A DNA stretch of 48,050 nt from NCBI GenBank assembly GCA_018882975.1, contig VEQZ01000004.1:1-48050 (forward strand), in the 5' to 3' direction. Position 1 is the first letter of the stretch, and every line of letters starts with the position of its first letter. Below, one piece after another: positions 1 through 7,815 of this stretch. The stretch is from Rhodocyclaceae bacterium. GTDB taxonomy: Bacteria > Pseudomonadota > Gammaproteobacteria > Burkholderiales > UBA3065. A program made the translations under genes and the position numbers. The notes below the pieces were generated by a model. The model did not search any database, was not told the DNA's origin, and was given only the letters and a program-made list of their open reading frames with translations.

Positions 1-311
1 GCCCTGACCGGTGCATCGTCGCCTGGCTGGTTGAACACCACCAGATCGACACTGGCTTGCGCCGCCTTGGGAAGGTCCTTGAAGTTGAAGGTCTGCGGCT
101 GCGTACCCCCCGCCGCAACGTCGAGGACACGCGTGTCGGACGCAAGGGCCTTGAGATCGGCGGGCGAGACCACGGCTGCGACCTTGACGGACGTCGGGTC
201 GCTACCCAGCACGTTCTGCAGTGCCGACCGGGTGGATGAGTCGACACCCGTTGCGAGGTTGCTGACAACGGACGCAACCGTTACGTCGTAGTTAGAGCCG
301 GAACTTGCCAT
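1..311 (-). CDS. Unrecognised protein, N-terminal ~103 residues (runs off window)
   Basis: An ATG at 311-309 opens a minus-strand frame that stays open to the first base of the window, giving about 103 residues. A GAGG Shine-Dalgarno lies about 8 bases upstream of the ATG. The residues are rich in Ala, Val, Ser, Asp and Thr, with no signal peptide, no membrane segment and few charged clusters. I do not recognise the family. The low-complexity, Asp/Ser/Gly-rich start could belong to a large secreted or surface protein, but that is only a guess. The rest of the gene lies before the window. Confidence 0.6.
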   Translation of the reverse strand, partial: MASSGSNYDVTVASVVSNLATGVDSSTRSALQNVLGSDPTSVKVAAVVSPADLKALASDTRVLDVAAGGTQPQTFNFKDLPKAAQASVDLVVFNQPGDDAPVR

Positions 312-354
312 CTGATTAGCCTCGTCGGGTTCAATGTCGACGAATTATGCCTAC

Positions 355-383
355 TTGACACATTATTCATCGCCACTTATCCG
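355..383 (+). promoter_or_regulatory. Candidate sigma-70 promoter in the 312-579 intergenic region
   Basis: A perfect TTGACA at 355-360 is followed after 17 bases by a weak -10, TATCCG. The surrounding 312-579 region is visibly less GC-rich than its flanks and holds no convincing gene. A 63-codon open frame inside it lacks a ribosome binding site. The promoter would drive the HTH gene at 580 with a leader of nearly 190 bases. Confidence 0.25.
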
Positions 384-579
384 AGCGGCATTCGGTCGTT
401 ATCGCCCACTTAGTAGGCAACGGCTTCCGGAGCTCATCATAGAGTCCCGCTCTACGTATTGTTCAGTGTCAAAGGCTGATCTTGGCAGCCGGCGGGGCAC
501 TTTGTTTCACTGGCTCATCCAGTGAGCCCTTGATGTTGGAGATTAGCAGGACAGGGAGCCGTGAGGCCAAAAACTTTGG

Positions 580-1065
580 ATGGGTGCGATGGCATGTAAC
601 GCAAGTTTGGTCGGCGAATGCTTCACGCGGTCCCTGACGACGCTGCTACGCCGTCGCAACGGGGGCAGGATCCCGCGCATCTCCGCACTGACCAAAGAAT
701 TCAATCAGGCGTGGAATTGGGCAGACCCCATCAGCCCGGAAACCTTTCGGCGCTGGCTCCGCGGCACAGCAACGCCGGAACTTCACCGGTTTATTCAGCT
801 GTGCGCGTTCCTTAAATGTTCCCCCCAAGAACTCCTGACAGGCGTATCGCTGCCAGGTTGCGACGACGTCGCGACCGAGGCTGCAAAAGCCGGCGTGCGT
901 TCACTGATCGACCAGCTCGACCCGCTTGAGCTCTCGGTATTGGCGCAACTGCTCAGGACATCGAGCGCAAATGGCTCACCTCACAGACCGATACCTGCCG
1001 CTCCGTCGATCCAGCCAGACGCCCCGCAAAAAAAAAGGGGGGTGATGGAGACAGCGCAGAACTGA
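580..1065 (+). CDS. Short HTH-like regulatory protein, paralogue of the gene at 7816-8286
   Basis: This encodes 161 residues, or 158 if the second ATG at 589 is used. It aligns clearly with the protein at 7816-8286. The shared blocks are LRRR-x-GGR-hP near residue 22, EFNQAWN, an ETFRRWLRG segment near 55-63 that resembles the recognition end of a helix-turn-helix, and a C-terminal LIDQLD stretch. The tail is Pro/Lys-rich and not conserved. No enzyme motif, signal peptide or membrane segment is present. I infer a small DNA-binding regulator, possibly phage-like in origin; I do not know a named family. The gene stands alone between a minus-strand gene of unknown function and the glc operon. 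The 12-mer GAGGCCAAAAAC lies at 563-574, just before the start, and recurs upstream of the paralogue. Confidence 0.7.
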   Translation: MGAMACNASLVGECFTRSLTTLLRRRNGGRIPRISALTKEFNQAWNWADPISPETFRRWLRGTATPELHRFIQLCAFLKCSPQELLTGVSLPGCDDVATEAAKAGVRSLIDQLDPLELSVLAQLLRTSSANGSPHRPIPAAPSIQPDAPQKKRGVMETAQN

Positions 1066-1152
1066 GGTAATCACAGTGGCTTAGTCAGGTCCTGCCCGAC
1101 GCGACGACCCGCTGAGGAGCAATCACCGCCGCATCGCCACCCGGTCTGAGCC

Positions 1153-2430
1153 TCAGCGCCCGGCGAGGCACTCCACCCAATGCAGCACCGGCCGCGACGA
1201 GCGCGCTGCGAGGTGCTGCTGGCAACCGATATTGGCGGTGACGATGACATCGCCCGGCAGGGCATCCAGATGGCCGAGCTTGCGGCCGCGCAATTCGTCG
1301 GCCAGACCGGGGTTGAGCACCGACCAGGCGCCCGCCGACCCACAACAGAGGTGCGCGTCGGCGGGGCGCTGCAGGTCGAAGCCGAGTTCGCGCAGCGTTG
1401 CCTCGATGGCCGGCGCGGCGGCAAGGCCGTGCTGCAGGGTGCAGGGCGGATGCCACGCCACGCGGCGCCGCGGCGCCGCGGTCCAGCGCGCCGGCCACGC
1501 CTCGCGGCGCTGCGCCAGCCACTGGCCGATATCCATGGCGGCCTCGGCCACACGCCGCGCGCGCGGCGCATAGACCGGGTCGTCGGCGAACCAGTCCGGA
1601 TAGTCCTGCAGCGTCAAGCCGCAACCGCTGGCGTTGCTGATGATGGCCCGGGCAGCGCCGGATTCGAGCAGTGGCCACCACGCATCGATGTTGGCGCGGG
1701 CGAGCGCGCGGGCCGCCTGCGCATCGTCGAGGTGCGCCGGAATGGCGCCGCAACACGCGCCGGCGGCGGGGCGCAACACGCGGTCGCCGAGCGCGGCGAG
1801 CACGGCCTCGGTGGCCATGTCGATGGCCGGACGCAGATGCGGCTGCACGCAGCCGCGCGGCAGGATGACGGTGTGGCCACTCGCGGGCGCGGCGGCTTGC
1901 GCGGGGCTGGTCAGCGGCGCGACCGGCCGCGGTCCGGCTTGTGAAGACGGTGAACAAGCGACCGTTTCCGGCCCGCCGGGTACTTTGTCCCGCAACCCCG
2001 CCGGCAGCAATGGCCGCAGCAGACGGCCGAGCCGCAAAAGCGGGCCAAACAGCGGCGAGAGCAGACCGCGCCGCAGCAGCGTGCGCATCAGCCGCACGCG
2101 CCAGGGCCGCGCCACCCGCGCCTGCACCGCACGGCGGCCGATGTCGAGCAGGCGGTGGTAACTCACCCCCGATGGGCAGGTCGTCTCGCACGAGCGGCAG
2201 CCGAGGCAGCGGTCAAGGTGCTGCAGCGTGGTGGCGCTGGCCGCGCCGCTCTCCAGCGCGTTCTTGATCAGGTAGATGCGGCCGCGCGGGCTGTCGAGCT
2301 CGTCACCGAGGATCTGGTAGGTCGGGCAGGTGGCAAGGCAGAAGCCGCAATGCACGCACTTGCGCAACACCGCGTCGGCGGTAGCGCCTTCGAGTGTGGC
2401 GAGCAGGCTGTCGGGGAGTCGCGTCTGCAT
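1153..2430 (-). CDS. glcF: Glycolate oxidase iron-sulfur subunit GlcF
   Basis: This 425-residue protein carries two ferredoxin-type 4Fe-4S motifs, CVHCGFCLATCP (Cys25, 28, 31, 35) and CLGCRSCETTCP (Cys75, 78, 81, 85). A later cysteine-rich segment contains CCGSAG, typical of the CCG domains of GlcF and heterodisulfide-reductase-like subunits. GlcF passes electrons from the flavin subunits to the respiratory chain during oxidation of glycolate to glyoxylate. It is the last gene of glcDEF, starting three bases after the glcE stop, so it is surely co-transcribed. Length is close to the family norm (about 407 residues in E. coli). Confidence 0.95.
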   Translation of the reverse strand: MQTRLPDSLLATLEGATADAVLRKCVHCGFCLATCPTYQILGDELDSPRGRIYLIKNALESGAASATTLQHLDRCLGCRSCETTCPSGVSYHRLLDIGRRAVQARVARPWRVRLMRTLLRRGLLSPLFGPLLRLGRLLRPLLPAGLRDKVPGGPETVACSPSSQAGPRPVAPLTSPAQAAAPASGHTVILPRGCVQPHLRPAIDMATEAVLAALGDRVLRPAAGACCGAIPAHLDDAQAARALARANIDAWWPLLESGAARAIISNASGCGLTLQDYPDWFADDPVYAPRARRVAEAAMDIGQWLAQRREAWPARWTAAPRRRVAWHPPCTLQHGLAAAPAIEATLRELGFDLQRPADAHLCCGSAGAWSVLNPGLADELRGRKLGHLDALPGDVIVTANIGCQQHLAARSSRPVLHWVECLAGR

Positions 2431-2433
2431 GGC

Positions 2434-3657
2434 TCAAACGGCCGGACTAGCGGGACGGCAGGCCGCGTCTGCAGCGCGCCCCGAAGGTGCGGGCAACGAT
2501 GCAGCAGCCGGAGCGGCATCCGCGTCCGCGTCGAAGCGCCCGCTGTCGAACACGCCGTGCGGGTCGAACACCGCGAACAGGCGCTGGTGCAGGGCCAGCC
2601 GCACCGGATCGAGCGGGTGCATGGCCGGCCGCGCCCGGTTGCCGTGCCAAGCGGTGGCGTGGCCGCCAAGCGATGCGGCGAGCGCCCGTACCTCGGCCGC
2701 CGGCGCCGCGCTGCGCAGCCAGCGCAAGCCGCCGCACCAGTCGATGGCCACCTCGCCCTCGGCGGCGAGGCTGCGGGTGGTAGTGGGGACCGCGAGGCGC
2801 CATAGCGGGAGGCCCTCGTCCGCCTCCCCGGCACACGCCTGCCCACCGGCCACCTCCATGGGCATCGCGGCGGCGCTCGCCCACAGGCGCGCCGCGGCCT
2901 CCTGCGGCAGCGCCTCGCCCCCCACCCCCGCCAGCGCCGCGCGCACGCCCGCCTCCGAGCCCGACAAGCGCAGATACAGCGCGCCCCCCGCCCACGCCGC
3001 GGCACTGAGCGGCAGCGGCGTGCCAGCCAGCCGGTTCATGTGGTCGATGGCGGCATCGGCCGGCATGGGCAGCGCCACCGTCTTCTCGCGCTGCGGGCGC
3101 GGCAGCAGGCGAAAGCTCACCTCCAGCACCACGCCGAGCCGCCCCCATGCGCCCGCCTGCAAGCGGAACAAGTCGAAGCCGGCGACGTTCTTCATCACCC
3201 GGCCGCCGAACTGCAGCACCTGCCCGCGCCCATCGACCAGGCGCACGCCGAGCAGCGCATCGCGCACCGCACCGGCAAAGGCGCGGCGCGGGCCGGCGAG
3301 GCCGCTGGCCACTGCACCACCCACCGTCGCGCCGGGCCAGGCCGGTGGCTCGAAGGGCAGCATCTGGCCGTGTGCGGCGAGTTCGTCTTGCAGATCGGCC
3401 AGCGGCGTGCCGGCGCGGACCGTAGCCACCAGTTCGGCCGGGTCGTAGTCGACGATGCCTCGCAGCTCCAAAGTTGAAAGTATCCCGGCGGAGCGCATCC
3501 CGATGGAGCGAATCTCGGCGGAGAGCGTCCCGCCGCGCGGCGTGCCGCCGAGGCCGCGCTTGCTGTCACCCCCGACGGTATGCAGCACGCGGTGGTCGGC
3601 GCCGGCGGCGCGTACGGCATCTGCCAGCCGCATCACGGCCGCATCGTCCGAAACCAT
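2434..3657 (-). CDS. glcE: Glycolate oxidase FAD-binding subunit GlcE
   Basis: A FAD-binding type 4 subunit of glycolate oxidase. The diagnostic stretch runs RGIVDYDPAELV, then GTPLADL, GQMLPFEPP and GLAGPRR, followed by FGGRVMKNVAGFD. I chose the ATG at 3657, giving 407 residues, because family members begin just before the LADAVRAA helix. A GTG at 3705 in the same frame is an alternative, and the frame stays open further up into the end of glcD. The N-terminal flavin domain carries an unusual insert of about 15 residues, encoded by a 15-bp tandem repeat (3481-3540), just before RGIVDYDP. The gene lies between glcD and glcF. Confidence 0.92.
   Translation of the reverse strand: MVSDDAAVMRLADAVRAAGADHRVLHTVGGDSKRGLGGTPRGGTLSAEIRSIGMRSAGILSTLELRGIVDYDPAELVATVRAGTPLADLQDELAAHGQMLPFEPPAWPGATVGGAVASGLAGPRRAFAGAVRDALLGVRLVDGRGQVLQFGGRVMKNVAGFDLFRLQAGAWGRLGVVLEVSFRLLPRPQREKTVALPMPADAAIDHMNRLAGTPLPLSAAAWAGGALYLRLSGSEAGVRAALAGVGGEALPQEAAARLWASAAAMPMEVAGGQACAGEADEGLPLWRLAVPTTTRSLAAEGEVAIDWCGGLRWLRSAAPAAEVRALAASLGGHATAWHGNRARPAMHPLDPVRLALHQRLFAVFDPHGVFDSGRFDADADAAPAAASLPAPSGRAADAACRPASPAV
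3481..3540 (-). repeat. In-frame 15-bp degenerate tandem repeat inside glcE
   Basis: Four consecutive 15-base units (3481-3495, 3496-3510, 3511-3525, 3526-3540) share the pattern yATCyCGryGGAGmG. Units 1 and 2 differ at only three positions; unit 4 is the most diverged. The period is a multiple of three, so the repeat encodes a pentapeptide series in GlcE (PRGGT, LSAEI, RSIGM, RSAGI). It falls where related GlcE proteins have only a short connector. Confidence 0.75.
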
Positions 3658-3766
3658 GTCACGTGGACCCACGGCATGCCCTCGCAACAGCACGGACTCG
3701 CTCACGCGACCGACTCCGCGCCGAACCCACCCGCAGCCGCCGCATGGCCTGCCAGGAACCTCATCC

Positions 3767-5293
3767 TCAATACCTCGGCAATTCCGGGTGCAGCAGCTTG
3801 CCGCCGTGCACATGCATGCCGCCCATCTCGGCGCAGCGGTGCAGGGTCGGCACCGCCTTGCCGGGGTTGAGCAGGCCGGCCGGGTCGAAAGCGCGCTTCA
3901 CCGCATGGAAAGTCGCCAGCTCGGGCGTGCTGAACTGCACGCACATGGCGTCGAGCTTTTCCACACCGACGCCGTGCTCGCCAGTGATGGTGCCGCCCAC
4001 CTCCACGCATGCCCGCAGAATATCCAGCCCGAAGGCCTCGGCGCGCTCGACGTCGCCAGGTTGGTTGGCGTCGTAGAAGATCAGCGGGTGCAGGTTGCCG
4101 TCGCCGGCATGAAACACATTGGCGCAGGCCAGCCCGTGCTCCGCCGACAACTCGGCGATGCGCCGCAGGACATTGGAAAGATGCTTCTTCGGGATGGTGC
4201 CGTCCATGCAGTAGTAGTCCGGCGTGATGCGCCCCACCGCCGGGAAGGCCGCCTTGCGCCCGGCCCACAGCCGCAGCCGCTCGGCCTCGGACTGCGAGGT
4301 GGCCAGCGACACCGCGCCGTGGCGGCGGCAGACCGCCTCGATGCGGGCGATCTCGTCGGCGACTTCCTCTGCGGTGCCGTCGGATTCGGCAAGCAAGATC
4401 GCGCCGGCCTCCAGCGGATAACCGGCGTGGACAAAGTCCTCGACGGCGCGGGTGGCCAGCGCGTCCATCATCTCCAGGCCGGCGGGGATGATGCCCTCGC
4501 CGATGATGCCGGCCACCGCGTCGCCGGCCGCCTCCACCGTGGCAAAGGCAGCCATGACCACCTGCGCGACGCGCGGGCGCGGCAGCAGGCGCACGGTGAC
4601 TTCGGTGACCACCGCCAGCAGGCCCTCCGAGCCCATCATCAGTGCCAAGAGGTCAAGGCCGCTGTCGTCCGGCGCCTCGCCGCCAAGGGTGACAGGCGTG
4701 CCGTCGGCCAAAAAGCCACGTACGCCGAGCACGTTGTGCACGGTCAGGCCGTACTTGAGGCAATGCACGCCACCCGAGTTCTCGGCGACGTTGCCGCCGA
4801 TGCTGCACGCGATCTGGCTGGACGGGTCCGGCGCGTAATAGAGGCCGTGCGGCGCGGCGGCCTCGGAGATGGCGGCGTTGCGCACCCCCGGCTCGACTAC
4901 TGCGACACGTGAGAGCGGGTCGATGCGGACGATGCGCTTGAGGCGCGCCAGCGACAGCAGCACCGCGTCGGCGCGCGGCAAAGCGCCGCCGGCCAGCCCG
5001 GTGCCGGCACCGCGCGGAATCACTGGCGTCTGGTGTGCGTGGCAGATGCGCAGCACCGCCTGCACCTGTTCGGCCGTGTTCGGCAGTGCAACGGCCAGCG
5101 GCGGCTGCCGGTACATGGCAAGGCCGTCGCACTCGTAGGGGCCGAGTTGCTCCGGCTCGCTGAGCAGCGCGTCGGCCGGCAGCACGCGCGCCAGCGCGGT
5201 GAGCAGGTCGCGGCCCATGGCCGGGTTGAAGCCGTCCGTTTCGGCGGTGCCCGGTGCGATGGTGGTCGGGTTGTCCAAGGTCTCGGTGTGCAT
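3767..5293 (-). CDS. glcD: Glycolate oxidase catalytic subunit GlcD
   Basis: A long FAD-linked oxidase subunit that oxidises glycolate (also D-lactate in some members) to glyoxylate. The sequence matches E. coli GlcD along its length: PYECDGL near the N-terminus, RGAGTGLAGGALP and SSQIACSIGGNVAENSGGVHCLKYGLT in the FAD domain, then NVFHAGDGNLHP and GEHGVGVEK toward the C-terminus. I start at the ATG at 5293 (508 residues); an in-frame start eight codons earlier at 5317 is possible, and neither has a strong ribosome binding site. It is the first gene of glcDEF and is divergent from the carbonic anhydrase gene, with an inverted repeat between them. Confidence 0.95.
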   Translation of the reverse strand: MHTETLDNPTTIAPGTAETDGFNPAMGRDLLTALARVLPADALLSEPEQLGPYECDGLAMYRQPPLAVALPNTAEQVQAVLRICHAHQTPVIPRGAGTGLAGGALPRADAVLLSLARLKRIVRIDPLSRVAVVEPGVRNAAISEAAAPHGLYYAPDPSSQIACSIGGNVAENSGGVHCLKYGLTVHNVLGVRGFLADGTPVTLGGEAPDDSGLDLLALMMGSEGLLAVVTEVTVRLLPRPRVAQVVMAAFATVEAAGDAVAGIIGEGIIPAGLEMMDALATRAVEDFVHAGYPLEAGAILLAESDGTAEEVADEIARIEAVCRRHGAVSLATSQSEAERLRLWAGRKAAFPAVGRITPDYYCMDGTIPKKHLSNVLRRIAELSAEHGLACANVFHAGDGNLHPLIFYDANQPGDVERAEAFGLDILRACVEVGGTITGEHGVGVEKLDAMCVQFSTPELATFHAVKRAFDPAGLLNPGKAVPTLHRCAEMGGMHVHGGKLLHPELPRY

Positions 5294-5346
5294 CGGGCCA
5301 TTTTGGCCGAGCGGCACGGTTTTTGGGGGGGCGCCAAAGGTAAAAT

Positions 5347-5367
5347 GGATTGGAGCGAATCCAATCC
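5347..5367. promoter_or_regulatory. Perfect inverted repeat between glcD and the carbonic anhydrase gene
   Basis: GGATTGGA at 5347-5354 and TCCAATCC at 5360-5367 form 8-bp perfect arms around a 5-base centre. The site lies in the divergent region of about 90 bases between glcD and can, 15 bases before the can start. Size and symmetry suit a dimeric repressor or activator. No regulator gene of glcC type is next to it, so the cognate protein is unknown. Confidence 0.5.
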
Positions 5368-5382
5368 GAGAGTCCGAGAGCC

Positions 5383-5994
5383 ATGATCTCCGCCAACGCC
5401 GCCCTCGACCGGCTCAAGACCGGCAACGGCCGCTACATCCGCAACGAAAGCCAAGCCCGGGTGAGTGACCTCAACCGCAGCGCGCTCACCACCGGGCAGA
5501 CGCCGTTCGCCATCATCCTCGGCTGCTCCGACTCGCGGGTCCCCGCCGAACTGGTCTTCGACCAGGGCTTGGGCGACCTCTTCGTCATCCGTGTCGCCGG
5601 CAACATCGTCGCGCCCTCGCAGGTGGGCAGTGTGGAATTTGCCGCCGAGAAACTGGGTTCACGATTGGTTGTGGTGATGGGCCACACCAACTGCGGCGCG
5701 GTCTCCGCCACCCTCGACGCGGTGCTGAGCGGCAACGCCGCCGACTCGCGCAACATCCGCTCGATCATCGACCGCATGCGCTGCTCGGTGGAGATCGCCC
5801 GCGAATCGGCACCGGCCGACGACCGCGAGGCGCTGATGCGGCACGCCAGTCGCGCCAACATCCGCATCGCCTGCAACCAGTTGCGCCACGGCTCGGACAT
5901 CATCGAGCGGCTCATCGATCAGGAAGGCCTGATGGTGGTCGGCGCCGAATACTCGATCGAGACCGGGGCGGTGGAGTTCTTCGACGGCGTGTGA
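5383..5994 (+). CDS. can: Beta-class carbonic anhydrase
   Basis: This 203-residue protein interconverts CO2 and bicarbonate. Zinc ligands and the catalytic dyad are visible: Cys48, Asp50 and Arg52 in CSDSRV, then His101 and Cys104 in HTNCGA. The start is the ATG at 5383, preceded by a GA-rich ribosome binding site. An upstream in-frame TTG would read through the inverted repeat and is unlikely. The gene is divergent from glcD. Glycolate metabolism and carboxylation reactions both involve CO2/bicarbonate, but a specific functional link is not shown by the sequence. Confidence 0.95.
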   Translation: MISANAALDRLKTGNGRYIRNESQARVSDLNRSALTTGQTPFAIILGCSDSRVPAELVFDQGLGDLFVIRVAGNIVAPSQVGSVEFAAEKLGSRLVVVMGHTNCGAVSATLDAVLSGNAADSRNIRSIIDRMRCSVEIARESAPADDREALMRHASRANIRIACNQLRHGSDIIERLIDQEGLMVVGAEYSIETGAVEFFDGV

Positions 5995-6023
5995 GGCTGC
6001 TGGTGCGACCGCCTTGCCCACGT

Positions 6024-6029
6024 TAGAAT
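6024..6029 (+). promoter_or_regulatory. Candidate -10 box upstream of lysC
   Basis: TAGAAT, followed by GC-rich sequence and a T-run, lies about 30 bases before the lysC start. No good -35 is evident at the expected distance, so this is a weak prediction. Confidence 0.3.
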
Positions 6030-6060
6030 CGCGGGCTTTTTACCGGCCACCCCGCACCCC

Positions 6061-7302
6061 ATGGCTCTGATCGTACAGAAGTTCGGCGGCACCTCCGTCG
6101 GCAGCCCCGAGCGCATCAAGAATGTGGCCGAACGCGTCGCGCGCTTCCACGCCGCGGGCCACCAGCTGGTGGTGGTGGTCTCCGCCATGAGCGGCGAGAC
6201 CAACCGCCTGATCGCGCTGGCCAAGGAGATCCAGGCCAACCCGGACCCGCGCGAACTGGACGTGGTGGTCTCCACCGGCGAGCAGGTCACCATCGGGCTG
6301 CTGGCGATGGCGCTCAAGAGCATCGGCATCGAGGCACGCTCCTACACCGGCGGCCAGGTCAAGATCCGCACCGACTCCGCCTACACCAAGGCGCGCATCC
6401 TGCGCATCGACGACGCCGCCATGCGCGCCGACCTTGCCAAGGGGCGCGTGGTGATCGTCGCTGGCTTCCAAGGCATCGACGACGCCGGCAACATCACCAC
6501 GCTGGGCCGCGGCGGCTCGGACACCACCGGCGTGGCGCTGGCCGCGGCGCTCAAGGCCGACGAGTGCCAGATCTACACCGATGTGGACGGCGTCTACTCC
6601 ACCGACCCGCGGGTGGTGCCGGAGGCGCGCAAGCTCGACCGCATCACCTTCGAGGAGATGCTCGAACTGGCCAGCAGCGGCTCCAAGGTGCTGCAGATCC
6701 GCTCGGTGGAGTTCGCCGGCAAGTACAAGGTGCGCCTGCGCGTACTGTCCTCGTTCATGGACGACCCGGGCGAGGGCACGCTGATCACTTTCGAGGAAGA
6801 CGAGAACATGGAACAAGCCGTCATTTCGGGCATCGCCTTCAACCGCGACGAAGCCAAGATCACCGTGCTCGGCGTGCCGGACAAGCCGGGCATCGCCTAC
6901 CAGATCCTGGGCCCGGTGGCCGACGCCAATATCGACGTCGACCTGATCATCCAGAACATCGGTCGCGACGGCACCACCGACTTCTCCTTCACCGTGCACC
7001 GCAACGAGTACCAGAAGGCGCTCAAGGTGCTCAACGAGACGGTCAAGCCGCACATCGGCGCGCGCGAGGTACTGGGCGATGACAAGATCGCCAAGGTGGC
7101 GGTGGTCGGTGTCGGCATGCGCAGCCACGTCGGCGTGGCCTCCACCGTGTTCCGCACGCTGGCCGAGGAAGGCATCAATATCCAGATGATCAGCACGTCC
7201 GAAATCAAGATCTCGGTCGTGGTCGATGACAAGTACATGGAATTGGCGGTGCGGGTGCTGCACCGCGCTTTCGGCCTCGATGGAGAGACCAAGCTTGTCT
7301 GA
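6061..7302 (+). CDS. lysC: Aspartate kinase
   Basis: This 413-residue monofunctional aspartokinase catalyses the ATP-dependent phosphorylation of aspartate, the first step to lysine, threonine, methionine and diaminopimelate. The N-terminal kinase domain begins with KFGGTSVG and contains VVVVSAMSGETNRL, STGEQV, GRGGSDTTG and YTDVDGVYSTDPR. Two ACT regulatory domains follow from about residue 265, which implies feedback inhibition by lysine and/or threonine. Length fits the beta/alpha-type enzyme of proteobacteria. It stands alone, about 65 bases after can and 80 bases before tRNA-Ser. Confidence 0.96.
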   Translation: MALIVQKFGGTSVGSPERIKNVAERVARFHAAGHQLVVVVSAMSGETNRLIALAKEIQANPDPRELDVVVSTGEQVTIGLLAMALKSIGIEARSYTGGQVKIRTDSAYTKARILRIDDAAMRADLAKGRVVIVAGFQGIDDAGNITTLGRGGSDTTGVALAAALKADECQIYTDVDGVYSTDPRVVPEARKLDRITFEEMLELASSGSKVLQIRSVEFAGKYKVRLRVLSSFMDDPGEGTLITFEEDENMEQAVISGIAFNRDEAKITVLGVPDKPGIAYQILGPVADANIDVDLIIQNIGRDGTTDFSFTVHRNEYQKALKVLNETVKPHIGAREVLGDDKIAKVAVVGVGMRSHVGVASTVFRTLAEEGINIQMISTSEIKISVVVDDKYMELAVRVLHRAFGLDGETKLV

Positions 7303-7340
7303 GCGGGCCGCCTGATGCGTTGATGGGCGGCCGCGCCGGT

Positions 7341-7369
7341 TTGACCGGCACTGCCCCGTGCGTTACCAT
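7341..7369 (+). promoter_or_regulatory. Promoter of the tRNA-Ser/tRNA-Arg pair
   Basis: TTGACC at 7341-7346, a 17-base spacer, and TACCAT at 7364-7369. The mature 5' end of tRNA-Ser at 7382 lies just beyond the predicted transcription start, as expected for a tRNA promoter. Confidence 0.55.
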
Positions 7370-7381
7370 CGCGTTCTTGCT

Positions 7382-7475
7382 GGAGACATGGCCGAGAGGT
7401 CGAAGGCACTCCCCTGCTAAGGGAGCATACGGGCATAAACCCGTATCGAGGGTTCGAATCCCTCTGTCTCCGCCA
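7382..7475 (+). tRNA. tRNA-Ser (anticodon GCT)
   Basis: A class II tRNA of 94 bases including an encoded CCA. The acceptor stem pairs GGAGACA with TGTCTCC, and the discriminator base is G. The anticodon arm is CTCCC-CTGCTAA-GGGAG, giving anticodon GCT, which reads AGC/AGU serine codons. A long variable arm (ACGGG...CCCGT) and a T-loop with GGTTCGAATCC are present, both diagnostic for tRNA-Ser. Confidence 0.97.
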
Positions 7476-7493
7476 CGGCCGACACAGTTTCAT

Positions 7494-7570
7494 GCGCCCG
7501 TAGCTCAGCTGGATAGAGTACCTGGCTACGAACCAGGGGGTCAGGAGTTCGAATCTCTTCGGGCGCGCCA
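7494..7570 (+). tRNA. tRNA-Arg (anticodon ACG)
   Basis: A 77-base tRNA including CCA. The acceptor stem pairs GCGCCCG with CGGGCGC, the D-loop contains AGCTCAGCTGGATAGAG, and the anticodon arm is CCTGG-CTACGAA-CCAGG. Anticodon ACG (A34 expected to become inosine) reads CGN arginine codons. It follows tRNA-Ser after 18 bases, so the two are probably one transcript. Confidence 0.97.
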
Positions 7571-7575
7571 TACAA

Positions 7576-7611
7576 ACAAGGGGTTGGAGACGATGAGTCC
7601 CAACCCCTTGT
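7576..7611 (+). terminator. Stem-loop after the tRNA pair
   Basis: ACAAGGGGTTGG at 7576-7587 pairs perfectly with CCAACCCCTTGT at 7600-7611 across a 12-base loop, five bases after the tRNA-Arg CCA. The following bases are only weakly T-rich, so termination efficiency is uncertain. Position and strength of the stem make it the likely end of the tRNA transcript. Confidence 0.6.
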
Positions 7612-7815
7612 GCTTTGGCGGCTGTTTGCCAACCACTTTTCCTCCAACAAATCCTGGACCTGAGCGGCCTTTTTGAGGGCATTTCACCGACTCCGTCAGC
7701 TGCCGACCGACCATCCTCCAGTCAGCCCCTGACCTTGGCCCCGTCGTGCGCAAGCGCCGCGAGTCCCAGTCGCTGCGCATCGACGATGGTCCGCTCCTGT
7801 CAGTCGGACAAGGCG

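Noticed and set aside
334..525. A 63-codon plus-strand open frame in the AT-richer gap
   Set aside because: No ribosome binding site, no motif, and no relation to neighbours; random open frames are expected at this size.
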